Source: Calothrix sp. PCC 6303 | GTDB taxonomy: Bacteria > Cyanobacteriota > Cyanobacteriia > Cyanobacteriales > Nostocaceae | Reading direction: 5' to 3' | Length of the DNA stretch: 64,000 nt | Assembly (NCBI RefSeq): GCF_000317435.1 | Contig: NC_019751.1 | Span: forward strand, 1,736,001-1,800,000 | The notes under the pieces: generated by a model | The model's database searches: none | Told to the model about the DNA's origin: nothing | The model's input: only the letters and a program-made list of their open reading frames with translations | Translations under genes and position numbers: made by a program | Shown here: one piece after another, positions 28,512 to 37,449 of the stretch | How the letters are laid out: each line of letters opens with the position of its first letter | Numbering within the stretch: the first letter of the stretch is position 1

Positions 28512-28789
28512 ACTTCGTCGATGATGAAACCCGAAATTTTTTAGCGTTTCAAATGCGTCATTGCGACGCAAGGTAGCAATTTCAAGGTCTTTATAAAAAA
28601 CTAGAATTGTCAAGATAAGCTGTTACGCGCCTAATTTGTATATCTAAAGCGGGCAAGATGCCCGCACCACAAAGCTTATAGTTTTTTAATTTATAGGATT
28701 TAGCTGCTACCCAGCTTAGATGAGGTTTAACTCCGTAATCTCTAACTACGTACTGTATAAATAATAATAGTTGCCAATTCTAGAATGAT
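28512..28789. other. Intergenic region with short dispersed repeat
   Basis: Includes GCGGGCAAGATGCCCGCACC at 28649-28668. The same sequence occurs inside the caspase-FGE gene near 30565. The promoter of the Pepco-like gene should lie at the 3' end. No gene is seen. Confidence 0.45.
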
Positions 28790-29155
28790 ATGACTGATAA
28801 AATTTGGATTATCACCGAGGAAATAGCCGAAACATCTACTACTACCAGTGGTTCTAGAAGTGGTGGTGATATTGGTGGAAGAATTGGTGGGGAAATTACG
28901 AAAGTAACTGAAGTTGTTGTTACCAAAAGAAAAATGCTTGAGGTAGCAAAACTCAAAGAGGAAATGTCAGGGTTTTTGCAAGCGATGCGGGAAGTGCTTG
29001 ATGAAGCTGAACAACCTGATTCTAAAATGCAGTTGAATGAGGTTGAGTTATTGGTGGAAATCAACGGAGAAGGGCAAATTAGCCTGTTGGGATTTGGTGG
29101 TGGAAAAGCAGGGGGCAAAGGTGCTATGACTTTTAAATTTAAACGCAAAGGTTAA
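28790..29155 (+). CDS. Pepco-like small protein adjacent to caspase
   Basis: A 121-residue protein: short N-terminal strand (KIWIITEEIAE), a Gly/Ser-rich loop (SGSRSGGDIGGRIGGEI), an amphipathic helix (LEVAKLKEEMSGFLQAMREVLDEAEQ) and a C-terminal strand-rich part (LNEVELLVEINGEGQISLLG, then GGKGAMTFKFKRKG). This arrangement resembles the Pepco/Trypco-type effector-associated domains described beside caspases and trypsins in bacterial conflict systems. The assignment is by eye and from context. It lies 480 nt upstream of the caspase-FGE gene on the same strand. Confidence 0.65.
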   Translation: MTDKIWIITEEIAETSTTTSGSRSGGDIGGRIGGEITKVTEVVVTKRKMLEVAKLKEEMSGFLQAMREVLDEAEQPDSKMQLNEVELLVEINGEGQISLLGFGGGKAGGKGAMTFKFKRKG

Positions 29156-29636
29156 ATTTACTGTAGGAATTTGATATGAAGTTGCAGAATAAAGAACCCC
29201 ACCCTAACCCTCCCCGCTAGCGAGGCTACGGTGTATACACATCTCTGTACAAAATCAAAATCGTCGTAGATCCCCCTAAATCCCCCTTAAAAAGGGGGAC
29301 TTTGAGAGACGTTTGCCCCCTTTTTAAGGGGGTTGGAGGATCAAAAAGCCTGGTAGGCAACTCTAAAAGACTTGTGTGTACACCGTAGGCTAGCGAGGAG
29401 GGAACATGATTCTATAGCGTTTCTCGGTTGTATCCAATACACCGACCTAACCCCCAACCCCTTCCCTGCAAGGGAAGGGGAGCAAGATCAACGTATTTCA
29501 CTCATCTGAAAACCGCTATATTCCCCTCCCCGCCAGCGGGGTAGGGGGTGGGGTAAAATTCTATACAGCTAGCCTTTCTGGTAAGCTTTGCTAACACAAA
29601 GAATTGATCTAAACGAGAAGAATAGGCATTTTGAAG
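29156..29636. other. Repeat cluster upstream of caspase gene
   Basis: The whole spacer is dispersed-repeat sequence. It holds a C-rich repeat (CACCCTAACCCTCCCCGCTAG) interrupted by the 163-bp MITE at 29226-29388, then its remainder (AGGAGGGAAC), then CCTAACCCCCAACCCC with a palindrome (29446-29482), and then CTCCCCGCCAGCGGGG. No gene; the caspase promoter must lie in or beyond it. Confidence 0.6.
29226..29388. mobile_element. 163-bp MITE with 10-bp target duplication
   Basis: The ends CTACGGTGTATACACA and TGTGTGTACACCGTAG are inverted repeats (15 of 16). The element is flanked by GCTAGCGAGG on both sides (29216-29225 and 29389-29398), a perfect 10-bp target duplication. Inside is a second inverted pair, CCCCCTTAAAAAGGGGG and CCCCCTTTTTAAGGGGG. 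No coding capacity, so it is non-autonomous. Confidence 0.85.
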
Positions 29637-31562
29637 ATGGGGAAAAATTGGGCGATCGCAATCGGAATTAACAACTACGATAATTTACAATCTCTCAAAT
29701 ATGCCCAGCGTGATGCTGAAGTTATGGCTGCTTGGTTTGGAGAGGAAGCGAAGTTTGACCAAATTTTTCTCTTTACAGAAAATTCTCCCCCAATTCCTGC
29801 AAATCCACCCATAGTTACACAACCTACTAATGCTCGCTTTCGGCGATTTTTGAATGTTCAGTTTGAAACACCTTTGCTGAATCCAGAGGATAATCTCTGG
29901 TTTTTCTTTGCTGGGCATGGAAAACGGTACAATGACCAAGACTATTTAATGTTTCCCGATAGTGACCCGACAGATAGCACAACGGCTATTTCTGTGGATT
30001 ATATCACTCAGCGATTGCGACGTTGTGGTGCTGATAATGTGGTGTTGTTGTTGGATGCTTGTCGGGATGAAGGTAGTCGGGGAGGATTGGGAATTGGTGA
30101 GGAGAAACATCAAGGGGTAATTACGTTTTATTCCTGTAATGCGAATCAACAATCTTGGGAAATTGATGAATTACAGCATGGTGCATTTACCCATACGTTA
30201 CTGGAAGGATTGCGGTTACAGGGAGAATTTAGTTGCGCGACAGTTGAACGATTAGACCAATATTTGCGCTACAACGTCCCAAAAATTAATTCTAGTTATA
30301 AAAAGCCAATACAAAACCCTTATTTAAAGGCAGAACCACCTTACAAAATGTATTTTATCTTGTTGAAGCAAGCTGCCAGACTTCAGGATGTGATTTTATT
30401 GAAGTACCAAGCATCTCAAGCTGAAAACAAGGGTGATTTATCTTTAGCCAAGCAATTGTGGAAAAGGGTTGTTGCTGCTGTTGGTTATGATTTAGAAGCA
30501 TTTGAAGCAATTGAAAGAATTGCTGTAAGGATTAGTAGTGGGCAAGATGTTCTTAGAAATTCTAGCGGGCAAGATACCCGCACCACAACTAATATCCAGA
30601 CAGTAACCTCTTCAAGAGGAGATAATCAAAATTCTCCCCCTTCCCTGAGATGGAAGGGGGTTGGGGGATTAGCTTCTTTCCAGTTTGATGTGGTGACGGT
30701 AAATCAACAAGGAAAGGAAGTTAACCGAGAAAAACGCGAAGCTGAGTATTTTCGTGAAGATTTGGGCAATGGTATCAACTTGGATATGGTTTATATCCCT
30801 GCTGGTAGCTTCATGATGGGTACCGAAGATGCAGAAATAGAGAGACTTGTTAAAAAATTTAATTGGGATGGTTATAGGAGAGAAAAACCACAGCATCAAG
30901 TCACTGTTCCTGCTTTCTGTATGGGTAAATACCCAATTACTCAAGCCCAATGGAAAGCTGTTGCAGCACTACCCCAAATTAACCGCAAACTGAAAGCAGA
31001 ACCATCTAGCTTTAAAGGCGATAACCGACCTGTAGAACAAGTATCTTGGTACGATGCGGTGGAATTTTGTGAACGATTATACAAAAAAACAGGCAAAGAA
31101 TACCGTCTTCCCAGCGAAGCCGAATGGGAATATGCTTGTCGGGCTGGAACTACGACACCCTTCCACTTTGGCGAAACCATTACTAGCAAGTTAGGGAATT
31201 ACGATGCTAGGAATACCTTTGCAGAACAAGCTAAAGGAGAATATCGCCAACAAACTACCCCTGTCGGGCAGTTTTCAGCGAATGCTTTTGGTTTATACGA
31301 TATGCACGGCAATGTGTGGGAATGGTGTTTGGATGATTGTCACATTAATTATACGGGAGCGCCAAAAGATGGTACTCCTTGGTTTGACAATGAAAATAAT
31401 AATCTTTCTGAAAAAACGGGTAATCCGGTGCTGCGCGGCGGTTCCTGGTACAACGATCCTGGTTTCTGCCGTTCTGCGTACCGTTACTTCAGCTCTTCGC
31501 GCGACTATATCTTCAACAATTTTGGTTTTCGTGTTGTTTGTGGGTTCGGGAGGACTCTCTAG
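29637..31562 (+). CDS. Caspase (C14)-FGE/SUMF1 fusion protein
   Basis: From the ATG at 29637 the protein has 641 residues. Residues 1-235 form a caspase-like (orthocaspase/metacaspase) domain: WAIAIGINNYDNLQSLKYAQRDA, catalytic His in WFFFAGHGKRY (about H94) and catalytic Cys in VVLLLDACRDEGS (about C142). A helical region follows to about residue 300, then a linker derived from dispersed repeats (300-350). Residues about 373-638 form a formylglycine-generating-enzyme/SUMF1 domain: VYIPAGSFMMGTED, VSWYDAVEFC, YRLPSEAEWEYACRAGTTT, LYDMHGNVWEWCLDD and VLRGGSWYNDP. Such fusions belong to predicted conflict or programmed-death systems, where the FGE-like domain may bind a trigger and the caspase acts as effector. 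Both catalytic residues are present. The cytoplasmic location is inferred from the lack of a signal. Confidence 0.9.
   Translation: MGKNWAIAIGINNYDNLQSLKYAQRDAEVMAAWFGEEAKFDQIFLFTENSPPIPANPPIVTQPTNARFRRFLNVQFETPLLNPEDNLWFFFAGHGKRYNDQDYLMFPDSDPTDSTTAISVDYITQRLRRCGADNVVLLLDACRDEGSRGGLGIGEEKHQGVITFYSCNANQQSWEIDELQHGAFTHTLLEGLRLQGEFSCATVERLDQYLRYNVPKINSSYKKPIQNPYLKAEPPYKMYFILLKQAARLQDVILLKYQASQAENKGDLSLAKQLWKRVVAAVGYDLEAFEAIERIAVRISSGQDVLRNSSGQDTRTTTNIQTVTSSRGDNQNSPPSLRWKGVGGLASFQFDVVTVNQQGKEVNREKREAEYFREDLGNGINLDMVYIPAGSFMMGTEDAEIERLVKKFNWDGYRREKPQHQVTVPAFCMGKYPITQAQWKAVAALPQINRKLKAEPSSFKGDNRPVEQVSWYDAVEFCERLYKKTGKEYRLPSEAEWEYACRAGTTTPFHFGETITSKLGNYDARNTFAEQAKGEYRQQTTPVGQFSANAFGLYDMHGNVWEWCLDDCHINYTGAPKDGTPWFDNENNNLSEKTGNPVLRGGSWYNDPGFCRSAYRYFSSSRDYIFNNFGFRVVCGFGRTL
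30535..30590. repeat. Short dispersed repeat within the caspase-FGE linker
   Basis: AGCGGGCAAGATACCCGCAC (about 30564-30583) followed by CACAA matches the intergenic copy at 28648-28672 except at one base. A partial copy (AGTGGGCAAGATG) lies just upstream at about 30536. The frame is kept open and encodes SSGQDVLRNSSGQDTRTTT. Confidence 0.75.
30631..30672. repeat. Second dispersed repeat within the caspase-FGE linker
   Basis: CTCCCCCTTCCCTGAGATGG with GGGGGTTGGGGGATTAG matches the reverse complement of the intergenic repeat at 29446-29482 (CTCCCCTTCCCTTGCAGGG, then GGTTGGGGGTTAGG). In frame it encodes NSPPSLRWKGVGGLAS. Confidence 0.75.
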
Positions 31563-31967
31563 TAGCCCTTTATACTTTTCCCCTTTTCCCCTCTGCTCTT
31601 TTATTTTTTACCCTTCTAAAGCGTAACGGAGTGGAGCGATCTAAAATTTTTGTGAAATAATAAGCTAACTCAATAAACTGGGTTTCCACTTGTAGAACTA
31701 GCCCTTTCAAGCTGCTAATTAAAAAAGCTTGATTTTACGTTGTTTAAAACTTTTCGTTTAGCCGAGAAACCCGGTTTCTCTCGACTAAATACAAAAATCT
31801 TTCGTATTCTAACTGAAGAAACCGGGTTTCGGTCGTTAGTCGCTGCCCACCTTGAAAGGGGTATTCCTAATCATCATAAAACAGGAGGGGCAAACGCCGT
31901 ACTCCGAAACGGAGAAGCAAGCTATACCCCTACCAGATTGATCGGTTTACTGATAACTGACAACTGT
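31563..31967. other. Intergenic region with palindromic repeats
   Basis: Between convergent genes. It holds two AAACCCGGTTT palindromes (GAGAAACC-C-GGTTTCTC at 31764-31780 and GAAACCGGGTTTC near 31818-31830), then a short dispersed repeat (GGCAAACGCCGTACTCCG, GGAGAAGCAAGC) at about 31890-31925. The palindromes may act as terminators for both neighbours. No gene. Confidence 0.5.
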
Positions 31968-34900
31968 TTAATATACAGAAGTTGGTTCTTTTTCAGTTTG
32001 AGATTTGGCTTCTGGACTATCTGCTTCCGAAGGTGGAACCAATTGCCAGAATTTAGGTAGGTATTCTTGCCAGTTGGCGAGGATGATTTTCGCCTTTGGT
32101 GAATTTGTGCGATCGCTATGTGCTTGAATCAGGTCACGGAGTTGTTTTTCTCCGGCAGAGGATTTAAGTTTTTGGATTTTGACGATTTCTGGGTTGACTA
32201 GTTCGGGGAAGTTCCCAACTTCATCCAGGAAGTAAGCAATTCCTCCTGTCATTCCAGCCCCAACGTTACGTCCCACTGCACCCAAGACGACGATGGTACC
32301 ACCTGTCATGTATTCACAACAGTGGTCGCCTGCACCTTCAATTACGGCTGTGGCTTTGGAGTTACGTACGGCAAAGCGTTCTCCTGCTAACCCATTGGCG
32401 AACAAGAATCCACCTGTTGCCCCGTAAAGGCAGGTATTGCCAATTATCACATTTTGTGCTGGGTCATAGTTGACATTTACTGGCGGTTTGATGATGATTT
32501 CACCACCATTCATCCCTTTACCCACATAGTCGTTTGCTTCCCCTGCCAATACTAGGGTCATTCCTGGTAAGTTAAAGGCACCAAAGCTTTGTCCAGCGCT
32601 ACCTTGGAAGTTCAGGTTGATGTGTCCAGCAAAGCCATCATCGCCGTATTTGACGGCAATTTGACCTGCTAATCTCGCACCAACTGTACGATCGGTGTTG
32701 ACGACTTTAAAGGTTTTATTGATGTTGGTTTGATTGCTGATGGCAGCTTGAATATCTGCATCAGCGAGGATTTGGTCATCTAGAACTGCACCGTTGCTGT
32801 GGACTTCTTCATGCACTAACCAACTGCGATTTTCTTTGGTGTCGGGTAACTGCAAGAGGCAATCTAGATTCAAAGCTTGGGTTTTGGTGAGCTTGACACC
32901 TGTACGGGTGGTTAAGATGTCGGCACGTCCCACGATTTCGGCGATGGAACGATAACCCAATTTAGCCAGGAGACTGCGGACTTCTTCGGCGATGAACATG
33001 AAGAAGTTCACTACATTTTCCGGCATTCCGCTAAAGCGTTTGCGAAGTTCTTCCTTCTGGGAAGCGACTCCCACAGGACAGTTGTTGGTGTGGCAAATCC
33101 GCGCCATGATGCAGCCTTCAGCAATCATGGCGATGGAACCAAAGCCAAATTCCTCTGCCCCCATCAATGCACCAACTAGGACATCCCAGCCACTCTTTAA
33201 GCCGCCATCCACTCGCAGAATCACGCGATCGCGTAAACTGTTCTGCATCAGTACCCGGTGAACTTCACTTAATCCCAGTTCCCACGGTGAGCCTGCGTGT
33301 TTAATAGAACTCAGTGGTGATGCGCCTGTACCACCGTCATGTCCAGAGATTTGGATGATGTCGGCGTTTGCTTTGGCAACACCAGCGGCGATGGTGCCGA
33401 TGCCAATTTCTGCCACCAACTTCACGGAAACCTGGGCTTTGGGGTTGATTTGGTGTAAATCAAAGATCAATTGTGCTAAATCTTCAATTGAGTAAATGTC
33501 ATGGTGGGGTGGTGGTGAAATTAGGGTGACACCGGGTTTAGAACGGCGTAACATGGCGATGTAAGGACTAACTTTTGCACCTGGTAGTTGTCCACCTTCT
33601 CCTGGTTTTGCACCTTGGGCAATCTTGATTTCGATTTGTTTGGCACTCATCAAGTATTCTGGTGTGACACCGAATCTACCTGATGCTACTTGCTTGATGC
33701 TGCTAGCTGCCCTGTCGCCGTTTTTCAAGCCTTTGAGGTGGGGTAATGTGGGGGAAAGCCCTTCGATTACGTCATCTAAGACTTTGTAGCGAACAGGATC
33801 TTCTCCACCTTCTCCAGAGTTGGATTTACCACCGATGCGGTTCATGGCAATAGCAAGGGTTTCGTGTGCTTCCCGTGATAATGCACCTAAGGACATTCCC
33901 CCGGTGCAGAAGCGCTGCACGATATCTGCTACTGATTCTACTTCTTCAATTTCAATCGGTGCGCGATCGCTTTGGAAGTCTAATAAATCTCGCAGTGCTG
34001 TTACAGGGCGATCGCGCAGATGTTTCTTGTAGACTTCATAATGGTCATACTGCTTGCCATTAACTGCTTTGTGTAATGCCTTGGCAAGTTCCGGGCTATT
34101 CATGTGGTACTCACCACCAGGACGGTAGTTGAAGAAGCCTAAATTTTCCAACTTCTTCAAACTGAGTTCCGGGAAGGCTTTGGCATGGAAGGAAAGAACT
34201 TCCTGTGCCAAATCCCCCAAACTGATACCACCGATGCGGGAGGTGGTTCCTCGGAAACCTAATTCTAATAAATCTCCACCAATGCCAATTGCTTCAAATA
34301 TTTGTGCCCCTTGGTAACTGGCAAGGAGGGAGATGCCCATTTTCGAGAGAATCTTGAATAATCCAGATTCTACAGCTTTGCGATAGTTTCCTAGGGCTTG
34401 GATTTCACTAAGGGGATTAATTTTACCCCGTTGCATAAACTGTTGGGTTTTAGGATCTGCCCACCAATCCCGTACAGTTGCCAATGCCATGTACGGACAT
34501 ACTGCGGTGGCACCGTAGCCAATTAAACATGCAAAGTGGTGTGTACTCCAACATTGTGCCGTCTTCACAACCAGTGATGCTTGGGTTCTCAAACCAGCTT
34601 TAATCAGGTGGTGATGCACTGCACCAATGGCGAGGAGGGGGGGAATGTAACTATATTCGGTACTGATACCTGTGTCACTACTGTCACTCAAGATGATAAT
34701 ATTTGCCCCATCTTGAACAGCGGCAACGGCTTTTGCTTGGAGTTCTTTAACAGCGGTTTCTAAGCCATCTGGACCAAGTGCTAGGGCAAACAGTGTGGAA
34801 AGCTCTATAGTCTTAAAGCTGGAGGCTTGGATTGCTGCTAGTTCAGCCTCCATCAATACTGGTGACTCTAGCTTAATGCGGCGGGCATATTCTGCCTTAG

Positions 34901-36668
34901 GTTCTAATAAGTTCCCCTTGGCACCCAGTTCCATCTTCAAAGACATCACCAAGTTTTCCCGCAATGGATCAATTGCTGGGTTGGTAACTTGGGCAAATCG
35001 CTGTTTGAAGTAGTCATACAACAGGTGGGGTTTTTCCGAAAGTACCGCTAGGGGGATATCATCTCCCATACAGAAGGTGGGTTCTTTCCCATCCTGTGCC
35101 ATCGGTTCCACAATCATGTCCACGTCTTCGGTAGTATAACCAAAGGCGATTTGCTGTTGGAGGAGTGCTTTTCTATCTATGGGGTTGGCAGAATCTGTTT
35201 TGTAACCATTCCCATTACTATTGCCATTACTATAATGTCCGTTTCCATTCCCATTTGTCGTGGATTGGCTTGCCACCAAACTATTCAAATCTTCGCGGTT
35301 TTGGCTCAACCATTCCCCATAGGGATGCTGTTTGGCAATTCGCTGTTTAATTTCCCAATTTTTGAGAATTTCACAGGTTTCCAAATCCACAGCAATCATT
35401 TGTCCTGGTCCCAATCGACCTTTTTCAATAATATCCTCGTCTGGAAACTCCACTACGCCTGCTTCCGATGCCACCACAATATAATCATCTTTGGTGATAC
35501 AGTAACGAGCAGGTCTTAAGCCATTCCGATCTAAGGTTGCCCCCACGGTACGTCCATCACCAAATACCAGTAATGCTGGACCATCCCAAGATTCTTGTAA
35601 ACCGCTGTAGTATTCGTAAAAATCCGTAATTTCTGGATAATCATGTAAGGAAGGTTGGTTTCGGTATGCTTCCGGCACCATAATCATCAATGCTTCTAAG
35701 GGGCTACGTCCTGAACGTACCAACACCTCAAACACGTTATCTAATGTTGCTGAATCACTATTATCTAACTGTACAAATGGCTTCAGTTCGGCAAAACGTC
35801 CTTCCCAAATGGGATGATCTAAACTGGCTTCCCGTGCCATCATCCAGTTGATATTACCCAATAGGGTATTAATTTCACCGTTATGTCCCAGTAAACGCAT
35901 TGGTTGCGCCAGGGGCCATTTGGGCATGGTGTTGGTGCTAAAACGCCGATGATACACTGCAAAGGAGCTAGTGTAGGCAGGGTTTTTCAAATCAGTATAG
36001 AAATCACCTAAAACTGCCGAACGTACCATCCCTTTATAAATAATTGTCCGGCTAGATAGGGATGCTACATAAAATTCATCGGAAGTGTTTTTTACTGCTT
36101 TAAATAAACGGCGGCGAAAAATATAAAGTTGACGTTCTAAATCATCACCAAGTTTATCTTCTGATACTAAAATTGCCTGCTCAATTTTTGGCAAATTATC
36201 TTTTGCTTGCACACCAAGTAAATCTGGTTGCACTGGAACTTCTCGCCAGCCCAGTACCTTTAATTTCTCTTCGCCAGCTACTTGTGCAAATATGTTACGA
36301 ACTTGTTGCGCTATTTGCTGGTCTTGGGGTAAAAATAGCATTGCTACTGCCATCTTTTCGGTAGTAGGAATTTCCACTCCATTTGCTGCTAATTCTTGTT
36401 GGAACAGTTGCCAGGGGATCGCCGTCAAAATACCTGCGCCGTCCCCAGAATCGCGGTCAGCGCTACAACCTCCACGGTGTTCTAAACAGGTTAAAGCTGC
36501 TAGGGCTTTAGTGATGATTTCGTGACTTCCACGATTTTGACGTTGGGCAATAAAGCCCACACCACAAGCATCACGTTCTTCCACTAGCCAACGTTGTCCT
36601 TGGTAATTGCACCTTATGGAGGAATCAGAATTTGCTACTTCGACTTGGTTTTCTGATTGGTTATTCAT
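31968..36668 (-). CDS. gltB: Ferredoxin-dependent glutamate synthase (Fd-GOGAT)
   Basis: A 1566-residue single-subunit glutamate synthase (often called glsF or gltS in cyanobacteria). The N-terminal amidotransferase has its nucleophile Cys35 in [10 protein letters not shown] and [13 protein letters not shown] further on. The FMN domain has [11 protein letters not shown] and [10 protein letters not shown] with [19 protein letters not shown]. The 3Fe-4S ligands lie in [15 protein letters not shown]. The C-terminal GXGXG structural domain follows ([16 protein letters not shown]). It makes two glutamates from glutamine and 2-oxoglutarate using reduced ferredoxin. Odd feature: an Asn/Gly-rich insertion ([18 protein letters not shown]) at about residues 473-490. 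I saw no convincing NtcA box upstream. Confidence 0.96.
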   Translation of the reverse strand: MNNQSENQVEVANSDSSIRCNYQGQRWLVEERDACGVGFIAQRQNRGSHEIITKALAALTCLEHRGGCSADRDSGDGAGILTAIPWQLFQQELAANGVEIPTTEKMAVAMLFLPQDQQIAQQVRNIFAQVAGEEKLKVLGWREVPVQPDLLGVQAKDNLPKIEQAILVSEDKLGDDLERQLYIFRRRLFKAVKNTSDEFYVASLSSRTIIYKGMVRSAVLGDFYTDLKNPAYTSSFAVYHRRFSTNTMPKWPLAQPMRLLGHNGEINTLLGNINWMMAREASLDHPIWEGRFAELKPFVQLDNSDSATLDNVFEVLVRSGRSPLEALMIMVPEAYRNQPSLHDYPEITDFYEYYSGLQESWDGPALLVFGDGRTVGATLDRNGLRPARYCITKDDYIVVASEAGVVEFPDEDIIEKGRLGPGQMIAVDLETCEILKNWEIKQRIAKQHPYGEWLSQNREDLNSLVASQSTTNGNGNGHYSNGNSNGNGYKTDSANPIDRKALLQQQIAFGYTTEDVDMIVEPMAQDGKEPTFCMGDDIPLAVLSEKPHLLYDYFKQRFAQVTNPAIDPLRENLVMSLKMELGAKGNLLEPKAEYARRIKLESPVLMEAELAAIQASSFKTIELSTLFALALGPDGLETAVKELQAKAVAAVQDGANIIILSDSSDTGISTEYSYIPPLLAIGAVHHHLIKAGLRTQASLVVKTAQCWSTHHFACLIGYGATAVCPYMALATVRDWWADPKTQQFMQRGKINPLSEIQALGNYRKAVESGLFKILSKMGISLLASYQGAQIFEAIGIGGDLLELGFRGTTSRIGGISLGDLAQEVLSFHAKAFPELSLKKLENLGFFNYRPGGEYHMNSPELAKALHKAVNGKQYDHYEVYKKHLRDRPVTALRDLLDFQSDRAPIEIEEVESVADIVQRFCTGGMSLGALSREAHETLAIAMNRIGGKSNSGEGGEDPVRYKVLDDVIEGLSPTLPHLKGLKNGDRAASSIKQVASGRFGVTPEYLMSAKQIEIKIAQGAKPGEGGQLPGAKVSPYIAMLRRSKPGVTLISPPPHHDIYSIEDLAQLIFDLHQINPKAQVSVKLVAEIGIGTIAAGVAKANADIIQISGHDGGTGASPLSSIKHAGSPWELGLSEVHRVLMQNSLRDRVILRVDGGLKSGWDVLVGALMGAEEFGFGSIAMIAEGCIMARICHTNNCPVGVASQKEELRKRFSGMPENVVNFFMFIAEEVRSLLAKLGYRSIAEIVGRADILTTRTGVKLTKTQALNLDCLLQLPDTKENRSWLVHEEVHSNGAVLDDQILADADIQAAISNQTNINKTFKVVNTDRTVGARLAGQIAVKYGDDGFAGHINLNFQGSAGQSFGAFNLPGMTLVLAGEANDYVGKGMNGGEIIIKPPVNVNYDPAQNVIIGNTCLYGATGGFLFANGLAGERFAVRNSKATAVIEGAGDHCCEYMTGGTIVVLGAVGRNVGAGMTGGIAYFLDEVGNFPELVNPEIVKIQKLKSSAGEKQLRDLIQAHSDRTNSPKAKIILANWQEYLPKFWQLVPPSEADSPEAKSQTEKEPTSVY

Positions 36669-37449
36669 AGACTGTCCCTGACATTAATTCCTGTGTCTTT
36701 ACTACTAATCGGATCAAAAGTTTTCTTAAAAAATAACGATGGAGAAAGCAAACTATCACCAAAATTTAGGGAAAAAAATCCTAACTCCAGGTGTTTTAAT
36801 TTAATGCACCCGTGTTAAAATCATACCGTTATTTTTTTGGGTTTTTGCTGAGTTCGGGAAACTACCTTAGTTCGCGCAGTTTTCTATTTATATACCGAAG
36901 CGATGTATTTCCTCAATTCCCAATCTCAATTAAAAGCTTTTTCTTGCTGATTCAGCTTGTGGCAATGCCTAATGTTTCATCTGTTCTACTAACCGAGGGG
37001 AAAATCTCTGTATCCACCAACAGAATTAGGGTATTACAATACATACTCATTTGACAATTCTTGATCATCATTCTGATACTGCCTCGATTCTTACGCTCAT
37101 GATTATTTGTCACTTGTGTTGTTACCAATGTCAGAGAAACCTCCTCTGACTTCGTAAATACCTCACTTAAGTAGCAAACAGCGGCAAACATGAGCGAGGA
37201 ATTAAAGTTTAGATGGTCATTTGCACCAAAACCGTTCTCCCGGATTTGGTCGTAACTAGCGCTGAACTTCGCTAGTAAATCATTTGTATCTGGTAGGAAA
37301 ACTGTTGATTGGCTAACAAAAGACAAAGACCCACAATAAATTTATCATGTTCTGCAACAAAAGTTATCTAATTTAGCTTTTGATATTTCGAGAATTCCCC
37401 TCAATATTGGTAATTTGGCTACTAAATTTAAACATAGGTAACAAAATAT
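36669..37449. other. Long intergenic region upstream of gltB
   Basis: A divergent spacer of about 780 nt. It contains a small palindromic repeat at 37130-37150. Two overlapping frames (36812-37054 on the plus strand, 36952-37326 on the minus strand) lack ribosome sites and conserved texture; the minus one starts at TTG and translates through the palindrome. I treat both as non-genic. The promoters of gltB and the glycosidase gene should lie at the two ends. Confidence 0.4.
37130..37150. repeat. Palindromic repeat (GTCAGAG...CTCTGAC), short form
   Basis: GTCAGAG-AAACCTC-CTCTGAC, a perfect 7-bp stem, followed by TTCGTAAA. It shares its outer arms and the TTCGT flank with the longer element at 41670-41711 and lacks the inner hairpin. 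Confidence 0.6.

Noticed and set aside
29156-29636. CRISPR-like array of repeated C-rich units upstream of the caspase gene
   Set aside because: The repeats are inverted and of differing length, with no regular spacers; they are nested dispersed repeats and a MITE.
36600-36800. NtcA-binding site (GTA-N8-TAC) upstream of gltB
   Set aside because: No match with correct spacing was found on either strand near the start.
36952-37326. A 124-codon reverse-strand frame upstream of gltB
   Set aside because: TTG start, no ribosome site, no recognised family, and it translates through the GTCAGAG palindrome. It could be a decayed gene but I cannot support it.
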